Positions 1 through 11,592 of a stretch of 64,000 nt of DNA are shown here, piece by piece (positions within the stretch are counted from its first letter, which is position 1; each line of letters opens with the position of its first letter). Under the pieces are notes generated by a model. That model was not told the origin of the DNA. It saw only the letters and a list, made by a program, of their open reading frames with translations, and searched no databases. Location of the stretch: NCBI GenBank assembly GCA_013368325.1, contig JAACJK010000009.1, positions 372,001-436,000 on the forward strand, written 5' to 3'. Position numbers and translations under genes: made by a program. This DNA is from Ephemerocybe angulata (lineage: Eukaryota > Basidiomycota > Agaricomycetes > Agaricales > Psathyrellaceae).

Positions 1-1398
1 AGCGGGCGCCAACCTTGGGCCCTCAAAACCTTCGCCAATCCGCACTTCCGGCGGATTGGCGCAAATCAGCTTCTCGAGGAAGAGAACATGCCCGAATTTT
101 CTACAGTGGGGTACTACCCGGTGCGCATCGGTGAACTGTTGGCCTCGCGCTACCAGGTGGTCGGTAAGCTTGGCTTCGGGGCAATGTCAACCGTGTGGCT
201 TGCTCGCGACCTGCCGGGGCGCCGCCACGTCGCTGTGAAGATTTATGTTCGTTCCTCCAGCCTGGGGGAGAGTGCCTTTCAAGAGCTGCATGCCTACCAA
301 CGGTTGGAGAAGGGTCCTGTGTCGCATCCAGGTCGCGGTGCTGTTCGCACGCTGCTGGACTCGTTCACCGTGTCTGGACCTGAGGGCGAACACCAGTGTC
401 TTGTGCACCCTCCGTTATGGGACAGCGTCTGGACTTTCTTGGCGCGTAACCCTGCTGGCAGACTCCCAATTCCCGTGCTCGCGATCGCTCTCAGGCAGGT
501 CTTTCTGGCTCTTGACTATTGCCGCGAATGCCAGATCATCCACACAGGCGAGTTTGCTCGTTTCCTGCTTTCTCGTTGAATTTATGTGAGCAAGAGATTG
601 ACCGGCCGTATTACAGACATCTCACCCGGCAATATAATGTTTGGGATCGATGACCCGTCCGTCTTGGAGAAGTTCGAACAGGACGAGCTAGAACATCCGA
701 CCCCACGCAAGGAGACGGGAGGTCGCATCATCTATCAATCTCGAGAGCTTCAGATGCCTAGCAGGCTATCTGCACCTGTGCTTTGTGACTTCGGTTCCTC
801 AGTCTGGGGAGAGGAGGAACACAGAGAGGATGTCCAGCCCGACGTGTATCGGTCGCCGGAGGTCATCCTCGAGGTACCTTGGAGCTACGAGATAGATGTC
901 TGGAATATCGGCTGTGCTGTGAGTATCTCAATTCTCGGGACTTGGAGCCCTCGAGTTTATATGTAACTAACTTGGAGTTGTGAAAGATTTGGGATATGTT
1001 TGAAGGCGGGCATCTTTTCGACGGGACAGATCCCGAACACGGTGTCTACCGCAGCCGCGCTCATCTAGCTGAAATGATTGCCCTCCTTGGGCCGCCACCT
1101 CCAGAATTTGTTGCCCGTGGTGCTTGGAGTTCGAAATTCTTCTCTGAGAACGGCCAGTTTGTTTCAACGTAGCCCGTGCCTTGACGCTGACTTTACTCGA
1201 TTCACAGGGGAATTTCAGGCAGGTATTCCAATTCCCCGTTCTATCCCCTTGACGGATAGGGAGACGAATTTGGAGGGTTCAGACAAGAGGATGTTTGTGG
1301 AATTCCTGGACAAGATGCTTCAGTGGGATCCCAAGAATAGACAGACCCCAAAACAGCTGCTCCAGGACGAGTGGCTGAGGAAACATACCCAATCGTAG
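1..1398 (+). CDS. SRPK-like serine/threonine protein kinase, 5' end outside window
   Basis: Protein kinase of the SRPK (SR-protein kinase) type, which phosphorylates serines in arginine/serine-rich partners. The model joins 1-547, 617-918, 987-1152 and 1208-1398 (401 codons visible). The frame is open to base 1, so the true start is probably upstream; the ATG at 88 is the first visible one. Seen in order: the SRPK-style lead-in GYYPVRIGELL, glycine loop LGFGAMSTVWLARD, catalytic lysine in VAVKIY, catalytic loop HTDISPGNIMF, DFG in LCDFGSS, the activation-loop end YRSPEVIL, then MLQWDPKNRQT and a C-terminal DEWLRKH. The spacer typical of SRPKs is short here. Introns 1 and 3 only restore the family frame if GC donors are used (548-616 and 1153-1207); intron 2 (919-986) is GT-AG. 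Kinases of this type are numerous in agaricomycetes. The family call is firm; the substrate is unknown. Confidence 0.85.
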
Positions 1399-1519
1399 GA
1401 TACAACAGTAGGCTCGAATCCCGCATCGTGCATTGCGACTTATGATCAGGGAAAGTAAGTAGAGTTCAATTAGTACTATATGGTGACATAGATTCCAACA
1501 GGCAGATAGATGAGCGTGG

Positions 1520-3425
1520 TTAAACGATAGCGTCTGCAAGCTCCTCGATGGCCCGATTGCGAAGCTCTTGGAAGGACAAGATAATCCTCTCAACCCCGAC
1601 CAAGTTCGCTTCCTCCCACCCATCTCTGTATTCTCTCACTTCCTCAAGGCACGGAAACAGCCTGTCAAGGTACTTCGCCAGCTTTAGCTTGTCATCTACA
1701 GATTCCAAATCCTCGGCCTCGGCGTAAAGAGGAACCACCATGAGCCGCTTCATTGCGGTCTGCGGCGGGGGCAGCCCGCCAAGGATAACTGCCTCCGCGT
1801 CCTCGAAATGTTCGATGATGACAAGGCACTCCTCCAGGCATCGATTATATCTGGCGATATCCTTCAGGCACGCCAAGGATGGTGCCATCAGCTCGTCCGC
1901 CTCGAAATCTGTCATCGGTTTAGGGTAAAGCCAGAGGACCTCCAACAGTGGGAGGGTCTGAATCGCGGTGAGGAGGTGGGACATGATGTCGACCGCAAGG
2001 AAAGGGACTTGATCGAATTTGAGGACGGTGAGGCTCTGCAGTGCCGACAGGCCGAGAACCAATGAACCTGTCACGTTGAATCGCGCGTCGCCTCGGAAGG
2101 GAACGAGCGCTTCCGGGTCGGCGCCGCACTCCTCCGATGTGCATTCGACAACCAGAGAAGTGAGACCCGTGTTGCGCAGGGTGTGGATGGCGATGGCGTG
2201 GGGGATGAGCACGAGCTGTGTCGAGGGTTCTGCCGGAAGAATTTCCATGTGGAGGTGCGTCAGAGAGCGGGGAGACACTTTCGATGCTACCAGGAATTGT
2301 GTGGCCCCGTCTGCGGAGACGTGAAGTTCCCGCAACCGGTCCGTTTCAGTGGGACGCGACGTAGCTGACTGTATATCGACCGATGTTGGGAATGTCGAAG
2401 GCCGTTCAGGATCCAAGTTCTGGGAAACCCGTAGCTTTTCAAGGAGTGTCAGGTCCTTTACCTCTTCCAGCTCCGCCCCGTCCACTAAGGTGCTGATGAT
2501 ATTCATGTTGAGAGAGGTGAGCGATTTGATGCCAAACATTGTTGATGCGGTATGTGCTGTGAATGGGTGGATGAGGGTGGCACTGGTAAGTCTGGTCGCT
2601 CTTTCCGATAGTAACATGGTGAGGGCGACAGCGGACTCATCATCCTCCACGCGCTCAGATTCTTCATCGAGGTTCACGCTGATGAAGCGAATGGTGGGGG
2701 CAACTAGGAACGCCACCAGGAGAGAAAGGTTGTCGTTCGATGTGAGGAACAGCCGCTTGAGGGAGGGAAAGAGGGGCTGTGTGCGTCTGTTGTCCGTCGC
2801 AAGGTAGAGGGCCCAGGGAGTGTCAACTTTGGGTGATGTCTTCCGGCTGAGCCTCAGGCTCTTTGTATGCTTGGTATAGAGCCGGAAACGGTCCAAATTC
2901 TGCTTGGAAGTCCCCCCAAAGTATGACTATCATCCTAAGTTAGTATAGACGTGCTGGTAAAGAAAGTCTGTTAGGCGAGTTTCAACGTACCAGAGGGATA
3001 AACAGTTCATTCGTGTCTCTCTGTCTATCCGCCGGCAGAACGGTGCCAAATAGAGGTTCCAGGGTGTCGAGATTCTCCCAAAGCACGGCCGTGCTTGCGT
3101 GGAAGAACGTCCTATTGACCCTGGCCAAACCCGCGAAAAGGCCTGTCCAAGAGGCTGGCAGCTCGGGCATCTTATCCTCCTCCTCGAACTGTATCCCGGC
3201 TTCCTGTGCGGTTATATCTTTCAGGTACGCGAAGATGAGGGAGGTGAGCTCCATGTTGTTAAGAACTTGGCTGCCATATAGAGTTGCATCTGACAAAGAT
3301 AAATCAGACTGCACAGTGAGGGGATCATAGCTCAGTACTGACCTGAAGTTTGCTCTAGGGCGCCGTTGTTCATGGTGGATGAGGTGAGACATGCACGATG
3401 AGACGACAGGGGCATTCAAATCCAT
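1520..3425 (-). CDS. F-box/leucine-rich-repeat-like protein
   Basis: Two exons, complement of 2991-3425 and 1520-2926, giving about 613 residues. The intron (2927-2990) has donor GTACGT, a CTAAC-like branch site and acceptor GATAG. The N-terminal part carries a divergent F-box pattern: VLNNMELTSLIFAYLKD, later LARVNRTFFHAS, then VLWENLDTLEPL. The rest is a long series of leucine-rich segments ending in a conserved tail with SFQELRNRAIEELA. This layout matches the genes at 7470-9248, 9806-11592 and 22553-24283, including the intron placed just after the LFIPL segment. F-box proteins normally bind Skp1 and present substrates to an SCF ubiquitin ligase; here that role is inferred. The start is uncertain, because the ATG at 3425 is about 50 residues ahead of the conserved VLNN motif, longer than in the paralogs. 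Confidence 0.75.
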
Positions 3426-4143
3426 CGTTTTACTGCAATCTAAGAATGCAACAGGGAATATAGTTACCGGTAAGTTGCCGGATAATCTCGACTGCGATAC
3501 GAAGACGACGTCGGCCATGCGATTACTGGTGCCCAGCGCGAGGTACATAGATTGTACACGCTCGAACGTGCCGTGCCTGAAGCTTGAAGACGTGGACTAC
3601 TGAGGCAAAGAGGCTCAGGGAACTGCTGGGAAACGCATGCACCGGTTTCGCCGCCGGTCGGAAAGAGTGATAGATTTTGGAAAGAATTACACAGGTTCCA
3701 GATACAAGTTCGCGTTATTCGACCGAGCAAGATCCCGTATGGCTTGCGCGCGAACCTCCTGCGTATGGGAGATCATCGACCATCAGCAAAAATGTCGGAT
3801 CCTTACATGATATGACCTTACAGGGACGCCAGGGTATGTGGGTAACCTCCAGGCAGGGATCATTCATTCCACTCTCTCGGAGGCACAAGCTATCTACGGG
3901 GGGACCCAGAAAGGGAGTCAGAGGTACGGAGGTTGACTTGAAGATATCGAAAGGTACGGACAGTGGATGAAAGGTACGGCGCATGTACAGAGGCAGCCTC
4001 GTCGGCAGGGAACTTGGCGAAACAGTCGCAAACACGGGGTCGCCGCGGGGCACTCGGAAAATGCCGAAGCACGATCCGCGCCCTGTCAAAGCGTCGCTCT
4101 CCCCGCCGCTCATCATATGGCACAAATTGCCTTGTCTTTTCAC
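3426..4143. other. Intergenic stretch, no gene recognised
   Basis: Short open frames occur on both strands but none continues through plausible splice sites or resembles a known family. It probably includes the promoter of the minus-strand F-box gene. Confidence 0.4.
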
Positions 4144-4222
4144 TGCTCGATGCCTCAGCGGTTAGAGTGCTCTCTCCCTCGCGTTTTCAATGCGTGCTTG
4201 GGTTCAATCCCCCGCCGAGGCG
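4144..4222 (+). pseudogene. Degenerate tRNA-like sequence
   Basis: The stretch holds a good A-box-like block (TGCCTCAGCGGTTAGAG, from 4151) and a B-box-like block (GGTTCAATCC, 4201-4210). Between them a 7-nt loop TTTTCAA is closed by a 4-bp GC-rich stem, which would give anticodon TTC. The acceptor stem pairs at only about four of seven positions, the T stem has a mismatch and a wobble, and the region between the D arm and the anticodon loop is too long for a normal tRNA. I read this as a decayed tRNA or tRNA-derived sequence. A covariance-model scan (tRNAscan-SE) would decide. Confidence 0.3.
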
Positions 4223-4763
4223 AGACTGTGGAGTCGACCGACCACCGGGGGCGGATGGAGAATCGAGATCTTGGGCGCTTGCTAGGCTAACATTTTGAGC
4301 TCGATAGTAATAATAATTATTTGCTAATTCATAATTTCCGTACCTTTCAGACACCTTCGTACATTCGGTACCTGGCGTATATTGGGCTACCTGTGGTATA
4401 TAAACCTGACTACCATACAAGCTTCTAAAACCTTCTATGGCCTGCCTTTCAGGTAAACGATACATGGTAGGTAGGGTATTATACCTCAGGTACGAGCTTT
4501 ACCTGTCTATATACCTGACCGGGTTTTTTGCTGATGACGTTAGTTCCATATTGTTCAAGACCTCGCGGCCAGCCGTCCTCCCTGCAAAGCGTGGACACAG
4601 TCAGGCTGACAGGAGTAGTTCACGGATTAGTTGTTGAGCTGGTGTATCATGCCCCGTTGTATAGAAGGAAGGGAGATGGGCGCCACTGCGGAAGAACGAG
4701 CATAATTGTTGACTGAGGCATGTGGTCTACAATCTGGATGCAAGGAATGGAACGACTATCATG

Positions 4764-4835
4764 TCTTTGCTAGTATATCGGTTAGTACACGCGCCTGTCA
4801 CGCGCGAAAGCTGGGTTCGACTCCCAGGCAGAGAG
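4764..4835 (+). tRNA. tRNA-Asp (anticodon GTC)
   Basis: A complete 72-nt cloverleaf without intron. The acceptor stem TCTTTGC pairs with GCAGAGA with one G-U pair. The D arm is GTAT/GTAC, the anticodon stem CGCGC/GCGCG closes the loop CTGTCAC (anticodon GTC), and the T arm CTGGG-TTCGACT-CCCAG is perfect. The discriminator base is G, as usual for tRNA-Asp. A run of five T residues starts at 4838, suitable as an RNA polymerase III terminator. Confidence 0.93.
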
Positions 4836-5103
4836 ACTTTTTGAACTTCTTTTTGCTCCACAACGATGCGGATGCCACCTCACGCACCTAGCGCTGCGCG
4901 CTGCGCGGCTTTCCCCTCGCCACTCAGAATGAGCCTTGTGCCACCCCCTTCCGTTAAAGGTTGAGAGTCACAGATGGTCAGAGCTTTCTTTCTTGCCCTC
5001 CTGACAAGCCCCTCCTCAAACCCTCGAACCTGCCTTGTCATCCCCGTGCATCACCGTGAACGGCCCTCGTCCTTCCAGAGAAGCGTAATTCCATTGCAAC
5101 AAA

Positions 5104-7052
5104 ATGGGACTAGGGACTCTACCACTTGAACTGCACCTCACAATCGTTCAAGAGCTCGATGATTTAGACATTTACCATCTAGCACAGGTACTCTTCCTCC
5201 TCCTTTTCATCTTTCTCTGAGAAAATTAACCAGTCCTCTCATATATATAACAGTCCTGCAAGAGCATGTTTAACCTGATCGAAGGCATTCCCGATGTCTG
5301 GAAATCCCGTCTCAAGCGAGTGTGCAAGTTGGAGAAACTGATTTGGGCAAGCTATGATGGCCTCTCCACAGCCCTCGACTTCAAGAGTGCTTGTATTCGC
5401 CCAGCAACGTTCATTAAACAGTGTGAAGATGAGTCAAAGGACGCCTCTCCGAAGATTCGTAGATGCGCCTTCCTCGAATCAACGGAGCTCGCGACCTGCT
5501 TGGGGGAAGACGTGGAGGAAGACGTGGAGTCGGAAGACGTGGAGGAAGAGGAGGAGGAAGAGGAGGAGGAAGAGGAGGAGGAAGAGGAGGAGGAAGAGGA
5601 GGAGGAAGAAGATGATTCTTCTAGGTCCCTGGGCTACTCCAGTCTGAACATGAATGGGGCTACATACGCAACAGCTGGCGTCTATCTCATACCAGGTGGT
5701 CGCTTCCTTGTGACACTCAATTCCACCTGCCTCTTTCTCTGGGATTTGGGCCCGCCGAATGCCACAGCACTGCCGACCATCATCCTGCGCCACTCACTAG
5801 GTCCTCCGAAGGGCGCCAACATGCACAGGTATTGTATCGTATACTCCGAGGTAATCAACGATTTCACTGTCCAAATTTTGCTTGGACCGCGGCGGGACTT
5901 GGACTACCCCGAGGACAAGTCAGTGTCAATGTTTATTATGGTCCAATCTATTGACAATCATTGTGAAAAACAGTGCGGCCTTATTCAAAATCATCGAGCT
6001 CAAGTGGTTCAATGCTGCAACCCCTTCAATTCGAGAGCTGGGACGACTCCAAGTAATACCGGATCGGGATGGCCGTAGATTCTTCCCTGAAGACGGCGTT
6101 GCTATTCACCACGAACGTCAGGCTATCTTTATTCAGTCGGACCGCATAACCATAGCTTGGAACTATGGCCAGAAAAGTTATTTTAGTTGGGTCTTCAATC
6201 CCGGTTGGGTGCGTAGCACTATATAAGTCATCGTTCCTCTTGGCGTGCTGACGTTGCGGATAGCCATCAAGGTTGATAATCCAGGAGGGTTATATCATGT
6301 ACATTGATCGAGCTGGAGTTCATGGTATCTCACTCCCGGATGAAGCCGCCTACCGCTTGATCCAAGACGAGACTGTCTCTTTCGAACAGCACCCACCGTC
6401 CTCCAATGGTCTAATGCCATGTTTCTCAAGTTCTCACCCAAGCCATCCTGTCCGGGACACTTGCCTGGGGAATATAATTCTGGGCGCCAACGTTCCAACT
6501 CGCATTCCAGATACCGGCGCTTTCATCTACACGATGTACGAAAGCCATGATTGCACTGACCACGAAGGTCATGTACTCAGCCACTACCGCTACGAGCTAA
6601 ACCCCCTCGATCCCACTGCGAGTATCGTACAACTTGTGGACCGAACCCCAGCATATTGGGCCAAGCACGACGAGCCCAGTCCAACCTTTGCCTTTCTTTG
6701 TGGCTCTGGATGGGACCGTAGGGCAGGGGTCCTGTGGATCGAGCCTCGTCATTACGATGGTGAATTACTTGTTGATCCCCTTGTTGCAGGCGGTATCTAC
6801 ATCTCTATCAGCCGCGCTTGGCCCCCCTCTACTTCTACCATCGACTCTTCGTCCGGGCCCATCGAGATCCCACCCACCAAGGATACACCCAGGCTGCTTA
6901 AGGAGCTCTATCCACGGAGGGATGCTATGGGGATGCCACCATTCTATTCGCTCTGTGCATCGACAGGAAGGCTAGTTGTTTTGTGGACGAACCGCATGAC
7001 AGTCTCAGACCGAGACAACGACGAACTCCTTGAATTCTTTGAGTTTCAATAA
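5104..7052 (+). CDS. F-box protein with poly-glutamate tract and WD40-like C-terminal part
   Basis: Four exons (5104-5187, 5254-5924, 5974-6208, 6264-7052) give 592 residues in one frame. The first exon plus the start of the second encode a clear F-box: LPLELHLTIVQELDDLDIYHLAQ followed by SCKSMFNLI. After about 130 residues comes an almost pure glutamate run of about 30 residues. The rest is rich in aromatic and beta-forming segments such as AGVYLIPGGRFLVTLN followed by CLFLWDLG, resembling WD40/beta-propeller repeats of agaricomycete F-box proteins. The three introns are 66, 49 and 55 nt with normal GT-AG ends. The protein is a candidate SCF substrate receptor, with the propeller as substrate-binding part. 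It differs in architecture from the LRR-type F-box genes around it. The propeller assignment is tentative. Confidence 0.75.
5541..5610 (+). repeat. Purine microsatellite, 12-bp unit of GAA/GAG codons
   Basis: About five copies of a 12-bp GAG/GAA unit lie in frame inside the F-box gene and encode the poly-glutamate run. The reverse strand is open as poly-leucine, which is a shadow. The repeat number is expected to vary between strains. Confidence 0.9.
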
Positions 7053-7469
7053 TGCTTGACTTTTGTATTTGATAGAAATCATACCGTAGCTTTGGAGGCA
7101 CTCGCGAATAAATATCAATAACCAGAGACATATGTTTTGGATTAAGTACTTGAGCAGTAAAAAAGAACAAAAAAGTTAACGTGGGACATACCACATGCTA
7201 CTCTACGCCACAGACGTGGGCGACGCCACCCCTCCTACCCCCTGAGCCATGAGCGCGAAGGGATTGGGATAATTTACCCAACTTGGTTCGAGGTTGTGGC
7301 ACTGGCTGATGGGCATTGATGGCAAGGAGTTCGTCGACGCCGTTTTCCGTCGAGCTGTTGACCTAGACGCACGGTTGGGATGGTACGACAGTTCGAGGAC
7401 AAGAAAAGCAAGTGATTAAGTGGCCGCCAAGAAAGAAGGGGTATATGGGCCTGAATTGGTGATCCAAGT
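7053..7469. other. Convergent intergenic stretch
   Basis: Lies between the 3' ends of a plus-strand and a minus-strand F-box gene. I see only presumptive 3' untranslated sequence. Confidence 0.5.
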
Positions 7470-9248
7470 TCAGCTCGCGCTCTCGGTGGACATCGACATA
7501 TCTTGAATCGCCTCCGCGCGAATGGCTTGGAAGGATTTCAATAACTTTTCGAGATAGCTCCAGAGCTTCAACCTGTCTCCGCCGACCTTCCTGTGCGTTC
7601 TCGAGAGCTCCTGAAGGTTGGGAAAGAGTCTGTGGAGATACCGAGCCAATGCAATGAGTGTATCCTCCGTAAAGTGGTCCATCGTGGCAAGCGTAAACAT
7701 GCCCAGAGAGTTTAACGGGTGCTTGGAAACGTAATCCTTCGGGATCTCCGGGATAGAGGTAAGGTCGCAAGCGATTTTGAGTACTTGAAGTTGCCCGAAA
7801 CCGGTGGAGATTGACTGAAGATCGCGTAGAGTAGGGTAGACAACATTGTCAGCACTCAGTGTTGTCATCGGGCAAGGGAACAACTCGAAATAGTTGAGTT
7901 TGGGTAGACTGCCTGCCAATTGAAAAAGCGCCGTATTTATGCCGGGATCGAAGAATGGGATGCTGAGTATTCGGAGGGTGGTCAGCTCCTTCAATGCGGA
8001 AAGGGCGTCCATGAATTTCTGGTATTGGTTGTACCGGAGGTCCCCGCGAAATCCTTCGACGGTCTCCGCTTTCACTTTAACTCCTTTATTGTAAGCGGCC
8101 GAAAGCGATGTCATGTTTTCATTGCACAGCGCAAAGGCTGTGATGATGAGAGGGAAGAGAACAACCTGCTTATCGACCGAGTCTGCCTTCGCTTTCAGGT
8201 AGAGGGCTTTGAGAGCCGATGGTGAAAGCTCCGTTGCCACCGTAAAGAGAGTGAGCCCGCTCCCAGTGACGGTAAGCTCTTCTAGAACGGGCATCTTCGC
8301 TGCTCGTGAGAAGGGGTCGTCGACGTTCAGGAGGGGCAGAAGATTCGCGGTCTCCATATCGAGGATATCGACCTCTTGTACCAAAGACAGCTTCTTGAGT
8401 GACCGGAGGTTGGCCAAAAGTCTCAATCCCAACTTCCTGATATCGCCTTCCGGAAGTCGAAGGGAGAGGCAAGTGATTGAGTTGATTTGGTGTAGGCTGC
8501 GAAGAGCAGTGTAAGTGATTGGTTGGGAGATGGTGAGGTCTTGAGGTCCGCCATCGGCTTGGCGGAGAGTCGCCAGCAGCGCAAGACATATTTCTTCTTC
8601 CTCCCCCGTGCCTTCGTCGAAGTGGATCGCAAGAAACTTGACTTGTGGCGCAATAGAAAAGGCGACAGCAAGACTAAGAGAGTCAGTCGACGACAACCAG
8701 AGGCGCCTGAGGGCTGGGAAAAGCACGTCTGGCCGCTTTTTCGAGGACAACGCATGGAGAACCCAGGCGTTATCCATGGGAGGTTTCATCTGATTCAATA
8801 TAAGCGTTTTCGTCTTCGCGGAATATACTTCGAAGCGTTTCCAGTGGCTTTCAGAAATGGGTTGGCGGCGGTATCCCTGAGGGGTGATGAGTATGCCCAG
8901 ACAGGTAACCATGGAAGGAAGGACGCGCACCAAAGGTCTGAATAATTCATTACAATCCTTCCTCCTGTCTGCAGGTAGGATTTCACAAAAGAAGGGTACG
9001 AGCGAGTCCATGGTTTCCCAGAGAACCCCGATACTTGCGTTGAAAAAGGCACGGTTCACGCGAGTGAGCTCAGCGAACTTTCGTTTACTTTCCACTGCTA
9101 GCAGGGAAGGTGTCGAATTGCTCTGCCCCTGGAGAAGCGCTTCCACCAAGGCGATATCTTTTAAAAAAGAGAAGATAATGGACGTCAACTCCAGATTGTT
9201 TAACACATTGGAGGCGGGTATGGCGATCGTGGGGCTGGCATCTATCAA
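7470..9248 (-). CDS. F-box/leucine-rich-repeat-like protein
   Basis: The frame is open over the whole interval, but a 54-nt intron (8877-8930, donor GTGCGC, acceptor CCTCAG) sits exactly where the paralogs are spliced. The model is the complement of 8931-9248 and 7470-8876, 574 residues. Because the intron is a multiple of three, retaining it would only insert 18 residues. Visible features: N-terminal VLNNLELTSIIFSFLKD, LTRVNRAFFNAS and VLWETMDSL (F-box-like), then leucine-rich segments, and the C-terminal LEKLLKSFQAIRAEAIQDM. The neighbour at 9806-11592 is a close paralog in the same orientation, with similar sequence also upstream of the start codon, so the two arose by a local duplication. 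Predicted role: substrate receptor of an SCF ubiquitin ligase (inferred). Confidence 0.8.
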   Translation of the reverse strand: MIDASPTIAIPASNVLNNLELTSIIFSFLKDIALVEALLQGQSNSTPSLLAVESKRKFAELTRVNRAFFNASIGVLWETMDSLVPFFCEILPADRRKDCNELFRPLVRVLPSMVTCLGILITPQGYRRQPISESHWKRFEVYSAKTKTLILNQMKPPMDNAWVLHALSSKKRPDVLFPALRRLWLSSTDSLSLAVAFSIAPQVKFLAIHFDEGTGEEEEICLALLATLRQADGGPQDLTISQPITYTALRSLHQINSITCLSLRLPEGDIRKLGLRLLANLRSLKKLSLVQEVDILDMETANLLPLLNVDDPFSRAAKMPVLEELTVTGSGLTLFTVATELSPSALKALYLKAKADSVDKQVVLFPLIITAFALCNENMTSLSAAYNKGVKVKAETVEGFRGDLRYNQYQKFMDALSALKELTTLRILSIPFFDPGINTALFQLAGSLPKLNYFELFPCPMTTLSADNVVYPTLRDLQSISTGFGQLQVLKIACDLTSIPEIPKDYVSKHPLNSLGMFTLATMDHFTEDTLIALARYLHRLFPNLQELSRTHRKVGGDRLKLWSYLEKLLKSFQAIRAEAIQDMSMSTESAS

Positions 9249-9805
9249 TATCGTTTCGGATCCACATCGTCAACTCGAGGAATTCAGCATACTGTTAAGA
9301 GGTGCGTTTGCGAGAGGTTCTGCGGGATCTTGAGGCATAATTCTGAGGCAGCCAGAGCGCTGTCGAAGTTGGCGTTCAAGGGCTGAACTTTGAACGGCGG
9401 CGGCGGTCGGTCGTGGTAAAAACGGGATGGGTGCCGGCTCCGGCTTTCCCACAAGTAAAATCGACCATCACTCGAGCGTTCGCCTACTTTCCCTCCTGAA
9501 AGCTATCCCAGCCATTTATTCAGATAGACACCTAACTATACCCATGCGGCCCCGGACGAGGACCCGATCATTAGGACTTAACGTTGAAAGTTTCCAATTT
9601 GAAAGCCCTCGGTGTAACCTGCATCATGCCGTCCATCCGAGAGGCTGAGAGCTGTGGCTATAACTCGTTACACAGGTGTGTTCCACGTATATGTAACTTA
9701 GAATAGAGTCAAGCAAAATATGGTTTGATATACAGTGAGTCAAGCGAGTGATTAAGTGGCCGCCGAGAGAGAAGGGGTATATGGCCCTGAATTGGTGATT
9801 CGAGT
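9249..9805. other. Spacer between two duplicated F-box genes
   Basis: The first roughly 80 bases upstream of the 9248 start closely resemble the bases upstream of the 11592 start, so the duplicated unit includes the promoter-proximal region. No further gene is seen. Confidence 0.5.
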
Positions 9806-11592
9806 TCAGTTCGCGCTCTCGGTGGACATCGACATATCTTGAATCACCTCCACGCGAATGGCTTGGAAGGATTTCAATAACTTTTCGAGATGGCTCCAGA
9901 GTTTCAATGTGTCGGGGATGTTCTTGTGTACGCTAGAGAGGTCCTGAAGGTTGGGAAAGAGACTGTGGAGGTACTGGGCAAATGCAATGAGTGTATCCTC
10001 CGTGAAGTCATTCATCATGGCCGCCGAAATCACTCCCAGAGTTGCTAAGGGGTGCTGGGAAACGTAATCCTTTGGGACCTGAGGTATAGATGTAAGGTCG
10101 CAGGGAACTTTGAGGACTCGAAGTTGCTTGCAAACTCTCGAGATTGACTCCAGGTCCCGAAGAGTGGGAAGGACGCGATCGGCATCCACTGGGGTTGTCA
10201 CCACGACGTGAATAAACAATTCGAGGTACCTGAGTTTTGGTAGATTTCTGGCCATTGGAAGGAGCGCCATATATATGCCGTGATGAAAGAACGGGATGAG
10301 GCGCAATCGGAGTTCGGCAAGCTCCTGCAAGTCGGAAAGGGTGGCCACCAATGTTTGATATTGGTGGTACCGCAGGTGACAATCTCTGACAAGGCCGTCG
10401 ATGGCCGTCGATGCAACGCGCGTTCTGGGCCTGTCGTAGCCGGCTGAAAGCGAAATCAGGCTTCGGTTGCGCAACGCGAAGGCTGTGATGACAGCAGGAA
10501 TGAGAAAAGCCTGCTTGTTAACAGGGTCCGCCCTAACTTTTAGGTGGAGGGTTTTGAGAGACGATGGTGACAGCTGTGTTGCCACCGTAAAAAGGGCGAG
10601 CCCATTCGATTTGACGGTAAGGTCTTCTAGAGCGGGCATCTTGGCTGCTCGTGAGAAAACGTTGTCAAAGCTCTGAAGGGGCAAAATATTCGGGGTCTCC
10701 GTATCGTTCATATCGACCTCTTGATCCAACGACAGCTTCTTGAGTGACGGGAGTTTAGCCAAAAGTTTTAATTCCAACTTGCTGATATCGCCTGCAGGAA
10801 GCTGGAGAGAGAGGCAGGTGATTGAGCCGATTTGGTGTATATAGCTTAGAGCAGTGTAGGTGACTGGTTGGGCGATGGTGAGCGCTTGAAGTCCTCCATC
10901 AGCTTGGTGCAAAATGATTATCGCCAGCAGTGCAGCACATGTCCCTTCATCGTCAAAGTGGATGCCGAGCAACTTAAGCTGGGGCACAACAGATAAGGCG
11001 ACACAAAGACAAAGAGAGTCGGCCGAAGAGAGGGAGACGTGCTTCAGGGTAGGGAAAAGCGCAGCTGACCGTGCTTTCGAGGTCATGAGATGAAGAACCC
11101 GGGCGCGGCCCGCCGCCAAAAATTTTGGGCGATCCAGCATAAGAGTTTTCGTCCTCGCGGCGTACATTTCGAAGCGTTGCCAGTGGGCTGCAGAAACGGA
11201 TCTACATGAATGCCCCTGGTCGGCAATATCAGCATCCAAACAAACATGAAACCAAGGGAGATCTCCACCGAATGTATATGTAGTTCAGTACTACTGCTTG
11301 ACCCCTTCTTCGTAATCTCTGGGAAGAGAAGGCAAACGAACGGAAGGAGCGAGTCCATGGCTGCCCAGAGAACTTCGATGGTGGCATCGAAAAATGTACG
11401 GTTCACCCGCGCGAGCGCAGCCAGCTCTCGTCTACTTTCCCCAGACAGCATAGAAGGAGCGAACTTGCTCGAATCCTGAGGTGGCGTTCCAATCGATGCA
11501 GTATCTTTTAAAAATGAGACGATAATGGATGCCAATTCCAGGTTGTTCAGGACATCGGAGGCGGATGTTGCGGTCGCGTTGGCACCTATCAA
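9806..11592 (-). CDS. F-box/leucine-rich-repeat-like protein (paralog of 7470-9248)
   Basis: Two exons, complement of 11269-11592 and 9806-11215, 577 residues. The 53-nt intron 11216-11268 has donor GTGGAG and acceptor GACCAG and is needed to join the frames. The N-terminus has VLNNLELASIIVSFLKD and LARVNRTFFDAT. The C-terminus LEKLLKSFQAIRVEVIQDMSM is nearly the same as in the neighbour. The middle is more diverged and has small length differences, while the tail is almost unchanged, as expected for a duplicated receptor whose recognition region evolves faster. No disabling change is seen. SCF substrate-receptor function is inferred from the family only. Confidence 0.8.

Noticed and set aside
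1157..1207. GT donor at 1157 for the third intron of the kinase gene
   Set aside because: Using it shifts the frame and gives a stop before the conserved C-terminal motifs; only the GC donor at 1153 fits.
3309..3342. Possible intron (GTCAGT to GTGCAG) in the 5' part of the first F-box/LRR gene
   Set aside because: At 34 nt it is too short for a normal spliceosomal intron, and the frame is open without it.
5479..5793. Minus-strand frame with a poly-leucine run
   Set aside because: It is the reverse reading of the GAA/GAG microsatellite inside the F-box gene and has no independent support.
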